DNA from: Bacillota bacterium
GTDB lineage: Bacteria > Bacillota > Clostridia > Lachnospirales > Lachnospiraceae
Assembly: GCA_902363515.1 (NCBI GenBank)
Contig: CABJAN010000002.1
Location: forward strand, 198,776-262,775
Direction of reading: 5' to 3'
Length of the DNA: 64,000 nt
Shown piece by piece: positions 7,786 through 18,252 of this stretch; the stretch's first letter is position 1; each line of letters begins with the position of its first letter. A model generated the notes under the pieces. It searched no databases, was not told where the DNA came from, and saw only the letters and a program-made list of their open reading frames with translations. A program made the translations under genes and the position numbers.

Positions 7786-10265
7786 TGAAATCGTATTTAT
7801 CCTTTGCTTTCAAGGAGTTAAAGACACAAAAGGTAATGGCAGTTCTCATTCTAATTGCTGTAATACTCTCAAGCATTATGACAACCTCTATAGGACAATC
7901 TCTGGGAATTTTGCAATCTATGAGAATAGAGCAGGCATCTTCGTTAAACGGTGACCGTTATGCTACGTTTCATCAAATTAAAGAAGAAGAAAGGCTGCAA
8001 TTAGAAAAGGATAACCGGCTTTATGACGTAGGCAGTTTCATTAATGTGGGAATTACTCAACTTGGGAATAGCAGTCTTAACTTATTTACACGCGAATATT
8101 TAGGAAATGCTTTAGACGTGTACCCTACTATCGGAAAAATTAAAAAAGGAGCATTACCGGCTTCACCCTTTGAAATTGCGCTGCCAGAAAACGCCTTGCC
8201 CTATTTGGATAAAGAGATCCGTATTGGAGATACCATAACCTTGCAGGCAAGAATATCCCGCATGGACGGAACACTCCCTGAATATTCCTACTCTGCCACA
8301 TATACTCTTTGCGGCATATTAGAAAGTAATTATATGGGATATTCCACAGGAACTGTAGATGCTATTGTAGGTGTGGGAACGGCTGCTTCCGTTTTGCCTG
8401 ATGATTATTTCCTTTATTCAACGGATTTCAAAACAAAGGATACCTTACACTTTCAATCTATCGTTGATGAATTGACAGATACTCTTGGTGTAGATGCTTC
8501 AAATATACAATACAACTGGATTTTGTTAGATGCGCTTGGTATTTCTTACAGAGAGGCAGGAAAATCTGATACGGATACAGGATTTTCTTTTATGATGCTT
8601 GCCAGTATCATGGTAGGCGTACTTGTACTGCTCGCGGCGGGTCTGGTAATTTATAATATTTTGAAAATATCCGTAGCCAAGCGTATCAAAGAATACGGAA
8701 TACTCCGCGCCATTGGAAGTGAACGCAGGCAAATTTACAATTTGGTTTCTCTCCAGCTTTTAATTTTATGTGGTATTGGTGTTCCTATAGGGCTCTTGAT
8801 TGGTGCATTATCCGCAAAAGGAATTTTAATAGCTGCCACAGGTATCCTGAATCCTGATTTATTTATGGCAGACAGTACAACAGCGCTTAATCAAACAATT
8901 AACGCAGCAAGCTCTAATAACCTGTTTTTTTATTTTATAAGCATTGCCATAACATTGCTATCCGCAATGTCAGCGGCATTTCCCGCAGCAAGATACGCTT
9001 CTCATGTATCTCCTACTGTTGCTCTATCTGGACAAAGTATAAAAATAAAGCGGCGTAGTCGCAAGGTAAAAGCCATTGGCAATTTTGAAGCCTACTATGC
9101 AAGACTGAATTTAAAGCGCGGGCAGGGCAGGACTGTTATTACTATCCTTTCGCTGATTATGAGTATTACTGTTTTTGTATCCTTACAAAGCTTTACGATG
9201 CTCCTCGATACAAGTAAAAGCGTACAGGATATGACTTTAGGCGACTATGCAATTACAAATGAGAGCATGGGAGTTTCTCCGGAAGACATAGCCAAAATTC
9301 GTGATAACGAACTGGTAGAAAATTTAGCAACAACAAAATTATCGGTCTATACCCAAAATGAGGATGGAAGTATACCGGTTACACTTAACTTTGAACTGCG
9401 GCCTGCGGAGAGTTTTCAAATTGCAGGTATAGATGATACTCGTTTAACTTCTTATGTGAATGATTTATCAAAACAAGATAAGGCTGATTTGCTATGGGGA
9501 AATGCATGTATTGTTAAAAATCCAGTTTCATTTTCTTATGAGGGGGAAAATTTTGAAAATACTTCCTTTGAGTATAACGATACAATAGTGGTTAATGGAC
9601 ATAAGCTGCGTGTTGCAGGTATTGCCAATGAGGCTGTTACCATCAACAACGAAGGCTTTATAAACGGGGTACAAATCATAGTCAATGACAAAGCCTATGA
9701 TGTATTGACAGCAAAAAATCGCTATTCGGAAGTTTATCCAATTTTAAAATCAAATGTAAAGAATGAGCAATTTGAAACATGGTTAAATAATTGGTGCAAG
9801 GAAAATACAGGCAGCCATTGGATTTCCTATCAGCAGACAACAAAACAGCTTGAAGAAAGCTTCAGGCAAATCAGCATGTTATGCTGGGGGCTTATCTTCT
9901 TTATTGGTCTTATCGGAATATTAAATATTGTGAATACCGTTTACAGCAATCTTCATACCCGCATTGCCGAAATAGGAACGCAACGGGCAATGGGTATGAG
10001 TACAAACAGCCTTTACAAAACCTTTTTGTGGGAGGGCGCTTATTATGGAATAATCGCGTCCATCATTGGCGGAATATTAGGATATATTTGTACGGTATTC
10101 ATAAATGCTGCAGCAACAAATAGCCTGCAATTTGTTGCTATCCCATATTTATCAATGATAGAAGCGTCACTAATATCCATTGCAGCTTGTTTATTAGCAA
10201 CAGCCATCCCTTTACATTCTATTGCAAACATGAATATTGTGGAGTCTATTGAAACCGTTGAATAG
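7785..10265 (+). CDS. FtsX-family ABC transporter permease
   Basis: 826 residues with a duplicated FtsX/MacB arrangement. One membrane segment lies at about 17-36 with a large external domain (40-260), then three segments (about 265-410) including [20 protein letters not shown]. The second half repeats this: one segment near 450, an external domain (470-690) and three final segments with [16 protein letters not shown]. Long four-plus-four permeases beside a two-component system are typical of bacitracin, lantibiotic or host-peptide resistance modules in Firmicutes. Substrate is not shown by the sequence. It is the last gene of the island, before a bidirectional terminator. Confidence 0.93.
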   Translation: MKSYLSFAFKELKTQKVMAVLILIAVILSSIMTTSIGQSLGILQSMRIEQASSLNGDRYATFHQIKEEERLQLEKDNRLYDVGSFINVGITQLGNSSLNLFTREYLGNALDVYPTIGKIKKGALPASPFEIALPENALPYLDKEIRIGDTITLQARISRMDGTLPEYSYSATYTLCGILESNYMGYSTGTVDAIVGVGTAASVLPDDYFLYSTDFKTKDTLHFQSIVDELTDTLGVDASNIQYNWILLDALGISYREAGKSDTDTGFSFMMLASIMVGVLVLLAAGLVIYNILKISVAKRIKEYGILRAIGSERRQIYNLVSLQLLILCGIGVPIGLLIGALSAKGILIAATGILNPDLFMADSTTALNQTINAASSNNLFFYFISIAITLLSAMSAAFPAARYASHVSPTVALSGQSIKIKRRSRKVKAIGNFEAYYARLNLKRGQGRTVITILSLIMSITVFVSLQSFTMLLDTSKSVQDMTLGDYAITNESMGVSPEDIAKIRDNELVENLATTKLSVYTQNEDGSIPVTLNFELRPAESFQIAGIDDTRLTSYVNDLSKQDKADLLWGNACIVKNPVSFSYEGENFENTSFEYNDTIVVNGHKLRVAGIANEAVTINNEGFINGVQIIVNDKAYDVLTAKNRYSEVYPILKSNVKNEQFETWLNNWCKENTGSHWISYQQTTKQLEESFRQISMLCWGLIFFIGLIGILNIVNTVYSNLHTRIAEIGTQRAMGMSTNSLYKTFLWEGAYYGIIASIIGGILGYICTVFINAAATNSLQFVAIPYLSMIEASLISIAACLLATAIPLHSIANMNIVESIETVE

Positions 10266-10268
10266 TTA

Positions 10269-10326
10269 GAAAAGCGCCGAAAACTCACAAAACACTATGT
10301 TTATGGGAGTTTCCGGCGCTTTTCTA
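10269..10326. terminator. Bidirectional terminator between the permease gene and ilvA
   Basis: Long stem with arms GAAAAGCGCCG plus AAACTC on the left and GAGTTT plus CGGCGCTTTTC on the right, with A and T tracts on opposite sides. It can end transcription from both converging units. Confidence 0.88.
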
Positions 10327-10340
10327 TATCTCTCTATTTT

Positions 10341-11552
10341 TTATAAATTCGCCATAACTACTTTCGGAGAATAGCCCTCACTCTCCAATGCCTGGATAAT
10401 TTCATTTTTATGTTCTGTGCCAAAGGCCTCTAAGGTAATTTTCAGTTCTACAGCCGCTGTACGGTTGGTGCTTACAAACTGGTTATGATCCAGTTTCACT
10501 ACATTTCCCTGATGTTTTGCAATGATTCCCGCAACCCGCACCAGTTCTCCCGGTTTATCCGGCAAAAGAACAGAAACAGTAAAAATTCTGTCTCTTGCAA
10601 TCAGACCGTGCTGTACCACAGATGCCATGGTAATCACATCCATATTTCCGCCGCTTAAAATAGATACCACTTTCTTATCCTGGAACTTCAAGTGTTTCAA
10701 TGCAGCCACTGTAAGAAGCCCTGAATTTTCTACAATCATCTTATGATTTTCTACCATATCCAGGAAGGCTACTACCAGTTCTTCATCTTCCACTGTAATA
10801 ATTTCATCTACATTTTTCTGAATATAAGGGAAAATATGCTCTCCCGGGCGTTTGACTGCTGTACCGTCTGCAATGGTATTTACACCAGGAAGGGTCATAA
10901 CCTCACCATTTAACAAAGAAGCCTGCATACAATTTGCTCCTGCCGGTTCCACGCCAATGACCTTAATCTTTGGATTTAACTGTTTCACCAAGGTAGATAC
11001 ACCGGTTGCAAGTCCGCCGCCGCCAATGGGAACTAAAATATAATCTACCAGAGGAAGCTCCTTGATAATTTCCATGGCAATGGTTCCCTGTCCGGTTGCC
11101 ACAGCCAAATCATCAAAAGGATGAATAAACGTATAACCATGCTTGTCTGCCAGTTCATACGCGTACTCGCAGGCCTCGTCATAAACATTTCCATGGAGAA
11201 TCACTTCTGCCCCATAGCTTTTGGTTCTCTCTACTTTAATAAGCGGTGTTGTTGTAGGCATAACAATCACTGCCTTGGCTCCAAAAGCTTTTGCGGCATA
11301 AGCAACGCCCTGTGCATGATTTCCTGCAGAAGCAGTAATCAGACCTTTTTCCTTCTCTTCCTCTGTCAGTGTACTGATTTTGTAATAAGCGCCGCGGATT
11401 TTATAAGCGCCTGTCACCTGCATATTTTCCGGTTTAAAGTACACTTTATTACCAGTGCGGTTGCTGAAAAACTCACTGTAGACCAGCTTTGTTTCCTGGG
11501 TTACTTTTTTCACGATTTCTGAGGCTTCCTCAAATTTTTCTACTGTAAGCAT
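10341..11552 (-). CDS. ilvA: Threonine ammonia-lyase (threonine dehydratase) with ACT domain
   Basis: 403 residues, a fold-type II PLP enzyme that deaminates threonine to 2-oxobutanoate. The PLP lysine is in TGAYKIRGA, and the phosphate-binding glycine loop is VPIGGGGLATG near residue 175. One ACT regulatory domain follows (about 330-403, FTVSVLLPDKPGELVRV). A single C-terminal ACT domain of this type fits the TdcB/short IlvA class rather than the two-domain biosynthetic enzyme. The gene is 26 bp downstream of ftsY with no terminator between them, so it is probably an added tail of the smc-ftsY operon. Whether it serves isoleucine synthesis or threonine catabolism cannot be told. Confidence 0.92.
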   Translation of the reverse strand: MLTVEKFEEASEIVKKVTQETKLVYSEFFSNRTGNKVYFKPENMQVTGAYKIRGAYYKISTLTEEEKEKGLITASAGNHAQGVAYAAKAFGAKAVIVMPTTTPLIKVERTKSYGAEVILHGNVYDEACEYAYELADKHGYTFIHPFDDLAVATGQGTIAMEIIKELPLVDYILVPIGGGGLATGVSTLVKQLNPKIKVIGVEPAGANCMQASLLNGEVMTLPGVNTIADGTAVKRPGEHIFPYIQKNVDEIITVEDEELVVAFLDMVENHKMIVENSGLLTVAALKHLKFQDKKVVSILSGGNMDVITMASVVQHGLIARDRIFTVSVLLPDKPGELVRVAGIIAKHQGNVVKLDHNQFVSTNRTAAVELKITLEAFGTEHKNEIIQALESEGYSPKVVMANL

Positions 11553-11578
11553 ATTTTAACCCTCTTTCTATATAACGT

Positions 11579-12529
11579 TTATTCCTCTGTGGTATCCTGA
11601 ATATTAAATAAAGCATTAACAAATTCATTGGCATCGAATTTCTGAAGATCATCAATGGTCTCACCTACACCAATATATTTGACCGGAATATCCAGTTCAG
11701 ACTCAATAGCCACTGCAATTCCACCTTTTGCTGTGCCATCCAGCTTGGTCAGAATAATTCCTGTGACATTTGCCACTTCGTTAAATTGTTTTGCCTGAGC
11801 CAGGGCATTTTGTCCTGTGGTTCCATCCAGAACCACCAGGGTTTCCAGAAATGCTTCCGGATATTCTTTTTCAATAATGCGGTAGATTTTTCTCAGTTCT
11901 TCCATAAGGTTTTTCTTATTATGCAGCCTTCCTGCTGTATCACAAATCAGCACATCCGCATTTCTGGATTTTGCCGCGGCAATGGCATCATATACCACAG
12001 AAGCCGGGTCTGCTCCGTCCTGTCCTCCAATAAGCTCTACACCTGCCCGGTTGGCCCACTGGGTCAACTGTTCTCCCGCTGCTGCCCGGAAGGTATCTGC
12101 TGCTGCCATAATGACCTTTTTTCCCTGATCCTTGAGCTTGCCTGCCAGCTTACCTACCGATGTGGTTTTTCCTACGCCATTGACGCCAATGACCAGAATT
12201 ACGGATTTCCGGTTTTCAAATTCATAAGCCTTTTCTCCCACAGCCATCTGCTCTTTCATACTGTCCATGAGAAGCTGCTTGCATTCCTGCGGGTCCTTAA
12301 TATGTTTTTGGGCCACCTGCTCTTTCAGACGCTCAATAATGGAAGTAGTGGTATTAATTCCAATATCACCCATGACCAGAATTTCTTCGATTTCCTCATA
12401 AAAATCTTCATCAATGCTGGAATAGCCGCTGAAAATAGAATCAATTCCTGATACGATGTTTTCTCTGGTTTTAGAAAGACCTTCCACCAGTCTTTTAAAA
12501 AACCCTTTTTTCTCTTTTCCTTCTGCCAT
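11579..12529 (-). CDS. ftsY: Signal recognition particle receptor FtsY
   Basis: 316 residues, a compact form with a short N-terminal acidic region and the NG GTPase module. P-loop GVNGVGKTTSVGKLAG (about 113-128), DTAGRLHNKKNLM, LDGTTGQNALAQAKQF, TKLDGTAKGG and GVGETIDDLQKFD are present. It docks the SRP-ribosome complex at the membrane together with Ffh, encoded about 10 kb away. Only 8 bp separate it from smc upstream, matching the conserved rnc-smc-ftsY cluster. Confidence 0.97.
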   Translation of the reverse strand: MAEGKEKKGFFKRLVEGLSKTRENIVSGIDSIFSGYSSIDEDFYEEIEEILVMGDIGINTTTSIIERLKEQVAQKHIKDPQECKQLLMDSMKEQMAVGEKAYEFENRKSVILVIGVNGVGKTTSVGKLAGKLKDQGKKVIMAAADTFRAAAGEQLTQWANRAGVELIGGQDGADPASVVYDAIAAAKSRNADVLICDTAGRLHNKKNLMEELRKIYRIIEKEYPEAFLETLVVLDGTTGQNALAQAKQFNEVANVTGIILTKLDGTAKGGIAVAIESELDIPVKYIGVGETIDDLQKFDANEFVNALFNIQDTTEE

Positions 12530-12537
12530 AGTTCCTC

Positions 12538-15500
12538 CTATTTATCTAAATCATGCTCAATGAGATTTACAGACACCAGGGTGGACACACCTTTTTCCTG
12601 CATGGTGATTCCATAAAGCCTGTCTGCTGCTGTCATGGTTCCTCTTCTATGAGTTATAATAATAAACTGTGTGTTTTTTGTCAACTTATGAAGATACTGG
12701 GCGTATCTGGTAACATTAGAATCATCCAGGGCAGCCTCTATCTCATCCAGCAGACAGAATGGAGACGGCTTCAGATTCTGGATGGCAAAAAGCAAGGCAA
12801 TCGCGGTAAGGGCCTTTTCCCCTCCAGAAAGCTGCATCATATTTTGCAGTTTCTTGCCCGGTGGCTGGGAAATAATCCGGATACCCGCCTCCAGAATATC
12901 TTCTTCCTCATCCAGCTCCAGGGTTCCCTTTCCTCCGCCAAACAATTCCTTAAACGCCTTATCAAATTCTCTTCGGATTTGTGCAAACTTTTCTTCAAAC
13001 TGCCTGCGCATTCCTGTATCCAGCTCTTCAATAATGCCCAGAAGAGTTTCCTCTGCCTTCACCAAATCGTCATGCTGGGTCTGCATAAAGGTATGACGCT
13101 CCGAAAGCTCCTTATACTCTTCAATGGCATTCACATTGACATTTCCAAGCTGTTTGATTTCTCCACGCACCTGGCTGATTTGCTGCTTCATTTCTGCCCG
13201 TTCCAAAGGCTTATCATCTGCCTCATCCAAAGCCTGACTGTATGTCACTTCATACTCTTCCCACATATAATTCACCTGGGCTTCTCTGGCTTCTTCCAGT
13301 TTTTCCTTCTGACCGTTTAAGCGGAAACACTCCTTATCCAGCAGATTCATCCTGCCAGATAATTCGTCCCGCTTTGCAAAAAAGGATTTGTAGCTGCGGC
13401 TCATTTCCTCTTTGGCATTCAGGGCGTTTTGAAGCTTTTCTTCATCCTGTCTGAAATTCTCTTCTGCCTTGGCCATGGTATTTTTAATTTCTTCTATTCT
13501 GGCTTCCTTGCCGGAAATCTCTTCTCTTCCCTGGAAAAGATTTTTTTCCAGCATTTTACCCTGTTCCTGAAGCTGCTGAATTTCTGCCCGTATACGGTTT
13601 CGGTTTTCCGTAATAAATCCCTGTCTGGAGGTAAGATTTGCAGTTTCCAGATGAGATTTCTCCAATTCCTTTGAAAGACGGTTTTCCTGCTGTTTCTTCT
13701 GTTCCAAAATCTCCTGGTTCCGGTTAATCTGCTCTTCCAGTCCTTTTTCCTGGCTGGCACTGGTCTCCAGTTCCAGTTGTATGGAAAGACTGTTTTCTTC
13801 AATCTCTTTTGTCTGTCTTTCCAGTTGTTCTGCCTCCAGCTTCAGATTTTCATAACCAGTCTGGATTTCCTCTCTTTTTCCTGACATGGCATTTAAATTC
13901 ATCTGCACCGTATTTTCCCGTATATACTGTTCCTGAAGCTGTTCCTGAAGCTTTGCTGCCTGCTCCCGGAAATGATTACGTTTTTCCCTGTATTTTTCCA
14001 GGTTTTGCTGCATTTGTTCCATCTCTTTTTTCAGGGTTTCCACAGCATCCTGTAACTCTTCAATTTCCCTTCGCCTTCCCAGCAGGTTGCTGTTGCTCTT
14101 AAACGCACCTCCGGTAAGGGAACCTCCCGGATTTAAGGATTCGCCTTCAATGGTTACCATACGAATAGTATATTGATACTTTTTTGCAATAGCAATTCCA
14201 TGATCAATGTGATCCACCACCAGCGTCCTTCCCAGAAGATAATTGGCCAGCCCCTGATATTCTGCTCCTACGGTTACCAGCTCACTGGCAACTCCAATAA
14301 CCCCAGGCTCCTGCAGCGCCGCTGTGTTGGTAAATCCACGCTTATTCTTCATACTGGTAAGAGGTAGAAACGTGGCGCGACCATATTTATTCTTTTTCAG
14401 AAACTCAATCATGTTTTTGGCCGTGGTTTCATTGTCTGTAACAATGTTCTGAATACTGCCGCCTAAAGCAGTTTCAATGGCAGTCTCATAGTTTTTCTCC
14501 ACTTTTAAAAGGTCTGCCACAACACCCTTGATACCGGGAACCCGTTTCTTCTGCTCCATGACTCTTCGAATACTGTTTCCATATCCATCATAGCGCTCTG
14601 CAATATTTCGCATGGATTCCAGTCTGGATGCCTCCCTGTGAAAAGCAGTCTGTCCTGTCTCAAGCTGTTGTCCCGCCTTTGCCATCTCTGCCTGATATCT
14701 GGTAATCTGATCCTCGCAGCGATTACTTTCCCGCACCAGTTTATCAATGGCTTCCTGAATCTGCACTTTTTCTTCCTGATACTGTTCTTCTGAGGTTTTC
14801 AAAAGCGCAGACTCACTTTTTAATCTCAGATGCTTTTGATTTAACTCTGTTTTCCGAATGGAAATCTGTTCCATCATGGTATCATAGCGCTGGAGTTTTC
14901 CTTTGGTAGAAGCCCTGAGATTTAAAATTTCTATAATCTCATTTTTCCCATTCTCTACCTTCTCCTCCAGGCTGTGGATTTCCATTGCCAGATTTTTAAA
15001 TGCCTTCTGAGTCTCTGCCTGATCTGCCTGGAATTCCAAAAACTGCTGCTTTAGCTTTTCCTCTTCTTCCAGGTATTTTGCCTCTTCCTTTTCCCTTCGT
15101 TTTTGGTCCTCCAGGAGAGACTGGCTGCGCTCCTGATACAAAGCCTCATTTTGTTTTGCTGAGTGAATCTGTTCCCGCAACAAATGAATCTGATTTTCCA
15201 TCTGCTGTTTTTCCAGGGTTCTCTGGGTATTTCCTTCCCTCAGGTTCTGAATCTCCTGTTCCTGCTTTTCCAGTTCCTGCTCCAGCTTCTCATACTCTGC
15301 TTTTGTAATGCCAAAGCTCTGTTCTGTTTCCTCTAAATCATCTTTTGCAATCTGATATTTCTTCTGTGTTTCTTCCAGTTCTTTCCGTATGCGGCTCATT
15401 TCTGCCAGAAACATCTGAATATCCAAATGCTTCAGAGTTTCCTTTTTCTTTAAATACACCTTAGCAGTCTCAGCCTGACGTTCCAATGGCGCAAGCTGTC

Positions 15501-16098
15501 TGGTCAGTTCAGAAAGAATATCTTTTACCCTGGTGAGGTTCTGCTGCTCCTCCTCCAGTTTTTTCACTGCTGTGTTCTTTCGGCGCTTAAATTTTACAAT
15601 TCCTGCCGCCTCATCAAAAAGCTCTCTCCGCTCCTCTGGTTTCCCACTTAAAATTTTATCAATCTGCCCCTGCCCGATAATGGAATATCCTTCTTTTCCG
15701 ATTCCTGTATCATAAAACAGCTCATTTACATCTTTTAATCTGCAACTGGTTCCATTTAACAGATATTCACTTTCTCCGGAACGGTACAAACGCCGGGCAA
15801 TGGTCACTTCCTGATAATCAATGGGAAGCTGATGATCACTGTTATCCAGGGTAATGGCTACATAGGCAAACCCCAGCGGTCTTCTGGTTTCTGTACCGGA
15901 GAAAATAACGTCCTGCATATTTCCTCCGCGAAGCTGCTTGGCGCTCTGTTCACCCAAAACCCAGCGGACTGCATCCGCTACATTACTCTTTCCGCTACCG
16001 TTTGGACCTACAATTCCCGTAATACCGTTGTGAAATTCAAATGTAATTTTATTGGCAAAGGACTTAAATCCCTGTACCTCAATACTTTTTAAATACAT
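12538..16098 (-). CDS. smc: Chromosome segregation ATPase SMC
   Basis: 1186 residues, the normal SMC length. The N-terminal head has Walker [10 protein letters not shown] (about 32-40). Long coiled coils (about 170-500 and 670-1010) flank a hinge domain (about 510-660, [13 protein letters not shown] and [16 protein letters not shown]). The C-terminal head carries signature [13 protein letters not shown] and Walker [16 protein letters not shown] works with ScpA and ScpB to compact the chromosome and resolve sister origins; those partners are not in this window. The start overlaps the end of rnc by 10 bp. Confidence 0.98.
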   Translation of the reverse strand: MYLKSIEVQGFKSFANKITFEFHNGITGIVGPNGSGKSNVADAVRWVLGEQSAKQLRGGNMQDVIFSGTETRRPLGFAYVAITLDNSDHQLPIDYQEVTIARRLYRSGESEYLLNGTSCRLKDVNELFYDTGIGKEGYSIIGQGQIDKILSGKPEERRELFDEAAGIVKFKRRKNTAVKKLEEEQQNLTRVKDILSELTRQLAPLERQAETAKVYLKKKETLKHLDIQMFLAEMSRIRKELEETQKKYQIAKDDLEETEQSFGITKAEYEKLEQELEKQEQEIQNLREGNTQRTLEKQQMENQIHLLREQIHSAKQNEALYQERSQSLLEDQKRREKEEAKYLEEEEKLKQQFLEFQADQAETQKAFKNLAMEIHSLEEKVENGKNEIIEILNLRASTKGKLQRYDTMMEQISIRKTELNQKHLRLKSESALLKTSEEQYQEEKVQIQEAIDKLVRESNRCEDQITRYQAEMAKAGQQLETGQTAFHREASRLESMRNIAERYDGYGNSIRRVMEQKKRVPGIKGVVADLLKVEKNYETAIETALGGSIQNIVTDNETTAKNMIEFLKKNKYGRATFLPLTSMKNKRGFTNTAALQEPGVIGVASELVTVGAEYQGLANYLLGRTLVVDHIDHGIAIAKKYQYTIRMVTIEGESLNPGGSLTGGAFKSNSNLLGRRREIEELQDAVETLKKEMEQMQQNLEKYREKRNHFREQAAKLQEQLQEQYIRENTVQMNLNAMSGKREEIQTGYENLKLEAEQLERQTKEIEENSLSIQLELETSASQEKGLEEQINRNQEILEQKKQQENRLSKELEKSHLETANLTSRQGFITENRNRIRAEIQQLQEQGKMLEKNLFQGREEISGKEARIEEIKNTMAKAEENFRQDEEKLQNALNAKEEMSRSYKSFFAKRDELSGRMNLLDKECFRLNGQKEKLEEAREAQVNYMWEEYEVTYSQALDEADDKPLERAEMKQQISQVRGEIKQLGNVNVNAIEEYKELSERHTFMQTQHDDLVKAEETLLGIIEELDTGMRRQFEEKFAQIRREFDKAFKELFGGGKGTLELDEEEDILEAGIRIISQPPGKKLQNMMQLSGGEKALTAIALLFAIQNLKPSPFCLLDEIEAALDDSNVTRYAQYLHKLTKNTQFIIITHRRGTMTAADRLYGITMQEKGVSTLVSVNLIEHDLDK

Positions 16099-16799
16099 AA
16101 GTCTCCTTTTTCACATTTCAGCTTTTTAATAGCAGCGTATGCAGCCTGCTGTTCTGCCGCTTTTTTTGTATGTCCGCATCCTTCTCCCAGAACCTGTTTT
16201 CCAAGAACAGCTTCCACATAAAAAGATTTATTATGATCCGGTCCTTCTTCTTTTACCAGGACATAATGCACATCTTCCTCATACTTTCCCTGTACAATTT
16301 CCTGAAGAGTAGTCTTGCTATCATAAAAGAGCTGTTTATTCTCAATATCATTTAAAATAAATTTATAAATAAACTCTTTTGCATTAGCAAAACCGCCATC
16401 CAGGTAAATGGCTCCAATAAGCGCTTCCATGGCATCGGAAACTACGGAATCCCGTCTTCTGCCTCCTGTAGCCTCTTCTCCTTTTCCCAAAAGAAGATAC
16501 TCACCAAGGGGAATCTCTCTTGCACAAAGGGCCAGCGTAGGTTCACAAACCATACTTGCCCGTTTTTTTGTTAATTCTCCTTCCGGTAATTCCGGATATC
16601 TGTGAAACAGAAATTCACTGGAAGTCACTTCCAGTACCGCATCTCCTAGAAATTCCAGCCGCTCATTATTTCCTGTGTACGAAATATGATGTTCATTGGC
16701 ATAAGAACTATGGGTCAGCGCATTGATCAGAAATTCCTTCTTTTGAAACGCATATCCGATTTTTTTCTCCAATTCAGAAAATTTTTTGCTCTCTTTCAT
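16089..16799 (-). CDS. rnc: Ribonuclease III
   Basis: 236 residues from the ATG at 16799, which has AAAGGA upstream. An in-frame TTG 18 bp earlier is less likely because it lies next to that ribosome site. The catalytic domain has the RNase III signature ERLEFLGDAVLE and the second acidic motif DAMEALIGAIYLDGG. A double-stranded RNA-binding domain follows (about 160-230, ending in KKAAEQQAAYAAIKKL). It processes rRNA precursors and structured mRNAs. It overlaps smc and follows acpP at about 90 bp. Confidence 0.97.
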   Translation of the reverse strand: MKESKKFSELEKKIGYAFQKKEFLINALTHSSYANEHHISYTGNNERLEFLGDAVLEVTSSEFLFHRYPELPEGELTKKRASMVCEPTLALCAREIPLGEYLLLGKGEEATGGRRRDSVVSDAMEALIGAIYLDGGFANAKEFIYKFILNDIENKQLFYDSKTTLQEIVQGKYEEDVHYVLVKEEGPDHNKSFYVEAVLGKQVLGEGCGHTKKAAEQQAAYAAIKKLKCEKGDLCI

Positions 16800-16889
16800 A
16801 TCAATTCCTTTCTCCAAGCTTCTGCTTTCTTACAAACAAAATACCTCTGGTTCCTGAATCTACTGGGAACCAAAGGCATCTTCTCAAAC

Positions 16890-17120
16890 CTATCCGATTA
16901 ACCGTTTAATCTGTTCCACTGCATCACCTACGGAAACAATCTGCTCAACTTCTTCTGTCGGAATTTCTACATCAAATTCTTCTTCAATTCCCATCATAAT
17001 TTGGAAAACATCCAGAGAGTCGGCACCCAAATCGTCTACAAATGTGGTATCCATGGTTACCTCTTCTGTATCCACATTTAAAACCTCTGCTATTATCTTC
17101 TGTAATTTTTCCAATTCCAT
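16890..17120 (-). CDS. acpP: Acyl carrier protein
   Basis: 76 acidic residues with the 4'-phosphopantetheine serine S35 in the DSL motif (DDLGADSLDVFQ), followed by IEEEFDVEIP on the recognition helix. It carries growing acyl chains for fatty-acid and phospholipid synthesis. It lies 11 bp after plsX, the acyl-ACP:phosphate acyltransferase that uses it as substrate donor. An AGGAGG ribosome site precedes the start. Confidence 0.97.
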   Translation of the reverse strand: MELEKLQKIIAEVLNVDTEEVTMDTTFVDDLGADSLDVFQIMMGIEEEFDVEIPTEEVEQIVSVGDAVEQIKRLIG

Positions 17121-17131
17121 GATTCATCCTC

Positions 17132-18160
17132 CTAAATTTCCTCTTTTTTCTCTTGTGTAACGGTTAAATTTTCTTTAATCCGCTCACTAATGCGCTGTTC
17201 TTTAAATGAAATGCACTGAATAATGGCATTCTTAAATTCCGCTTCTTTGGAATTTCCATGGCACTTTACTACCAGACCTTTCAGTCCCAGTAAAGGCGCG
17301 CCTCCATACTGGCTGGCATCAAAAGTTTTTAACGTTTTCTTCATTGCCGGCTTTACCAGAAGCGCTCCTAATTTACTCCGCAAATTGGACATCATGCTTC
17401 CCTTAATCTTAGAAATCAGAGTAGCTCCCAGTCCTTCGTAAAGCTTCAGCACTACGTTTCCCACAAAGGCTTCTGTTACAATAACATCTGCCGCGCCTGC
17501 AGGAATCTCCCTTGCCTCAATACTTCCTATAAAGTTAATATCCTGGCATTCTTTTAAAAGTGGATAGGTTTCTTTTACCAGCGCATTTCCCTTCTCTTCT
17601 TCTACGCCAATATTCACAATCCCTACCCTTGGATTTTTCACCCCCATTACATGTTCCATATAGATGGAGCCCATGCGGGCAAACTGCACCAGATGAGATG
17701 CCCTGGCATCTACATTGGCTCCGCAGTCAATGAGCAAAGAAACGCCGTCCTTTGTAGGAATCAAAGGCGCCAATGGCGCTCTCTCCACACCCTTAATACG
17801 TCCAACAATGGTTGTTCCGCCTACCAGAATCGCTCCTGAACTTCCGGCAGAAACAAACGCATCTGCCTCTTCCTTGCGCACCAGTTTCATTCCTACTACA
17901 ATGGAAGAATCCTTCTTTCCACGAATGGCTGCTACGGGAGGTTCTCCTGTTTCAATGACTTCGCTGGCCGGAACAATCTGAATCCTGTCTTTTGGATAAG
18001 TACAGGCAGCCAGCTCCTTTTCCAGCACCTCCTTCTGTCCAACCAGAAGTACCTCTACATTCTCTTTTTCCTGGACTGCTGCCACTGCGCCTTTCACTGC
18101 TTCTAAAGGTGCATAGTCTCCGCCCATGGCATCTACTGCCACTTTAATTCTATTTTCCAT
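17132..18160 (-). CDS. plsX: Phosphate acyltransferase PlsX
   Basis: 342 residues from the ATG at 18160, which begins MENRIKVAVDAMGGDYAP and is preceded by AGGAGG at 7 bp spacing. An upstream in-frame ATG adds 19 residues that do not look like PlsX, so it is rejected. PlsX makes acyl-phosphate from acyl-ACP as the first committed step of phosphatidic acid synthesis with PlsY. Family motifs VDAMGGD, AGSSGAILVGG and SRASHL-like segments are seen. It heads the plsX-acpP-rnc-smc-ftsY-ilvA operon. Confidence 0.96.
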   Translation of the reverse strand: MENRIKVAVDAMGGDYAPLEAVKGAVAAVQEKENVEVLLVGQKEVLEKELAACTYPKDRIQIVPASEVIETGEPPVAAIRGKKDSSIVVGMKLVRKEEADAFVSAGSSGAILVGGTTIVGRIKGVERAPLAPLIPTKDGVSLLIDCGANVDARASHLVQFARMGSIYMEHVMGVKNPRVGIVNIGVEEEKGNALVKETYPLLKECQDINFIGSIEAREIPAGAADVIVTEAFVGNVVLKLYEGLGATLISKIKGSMMSNLRSKLGALLVKPAMKKTLKTFDASQYGGAPLLGLKGLVVKCHGNSKEAEFKNAIIQCISFKEQRISERIKENLTVTQEKKEEI

Positions 18161-18188
18161 GTCATGCCTCCTGTTGTATCTATGAATG

Positions 18189-18217
18189 ATTTTACTAAAC
18201 ATCCAAAAAAAATGCAA
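18189..18217 (-). promoter_or_regulatory. Promoter of the plsX operon, overlapping the upstream terminator
   Basis: Minus strand: -35 TTGCAT (18212-18217), 17-bp spacer, -10 TAAAAT (18189-18194), start codon at 18160. The -35 box is the distal arm and T-run of the lipoprotein gene's terminator hairpin. Confidence 0.65.
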
Positions 18218-18247
18218 GGATTCTCATATAGATAATCCCCGCATTTT
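18205..18247 (-). terminator. Terminator after the lipoprotein gene
   Basis: Minus strand hairpin with arms AAAATGCGGGGATT and AATCCTTGCATTTT followed by T residues, a few bases after the lipoprotein stop codon. Confidence 0.75.
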
Positions 18248-18252
18248 GCATT

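Noticed and set aside
12553..16092. Several plus-strand frames opposite smc (up to 255 codons)
   Set aside because: They are antisense shadows of the long coiled-coil gene, lack ribosome sites and have no recognisable domains.
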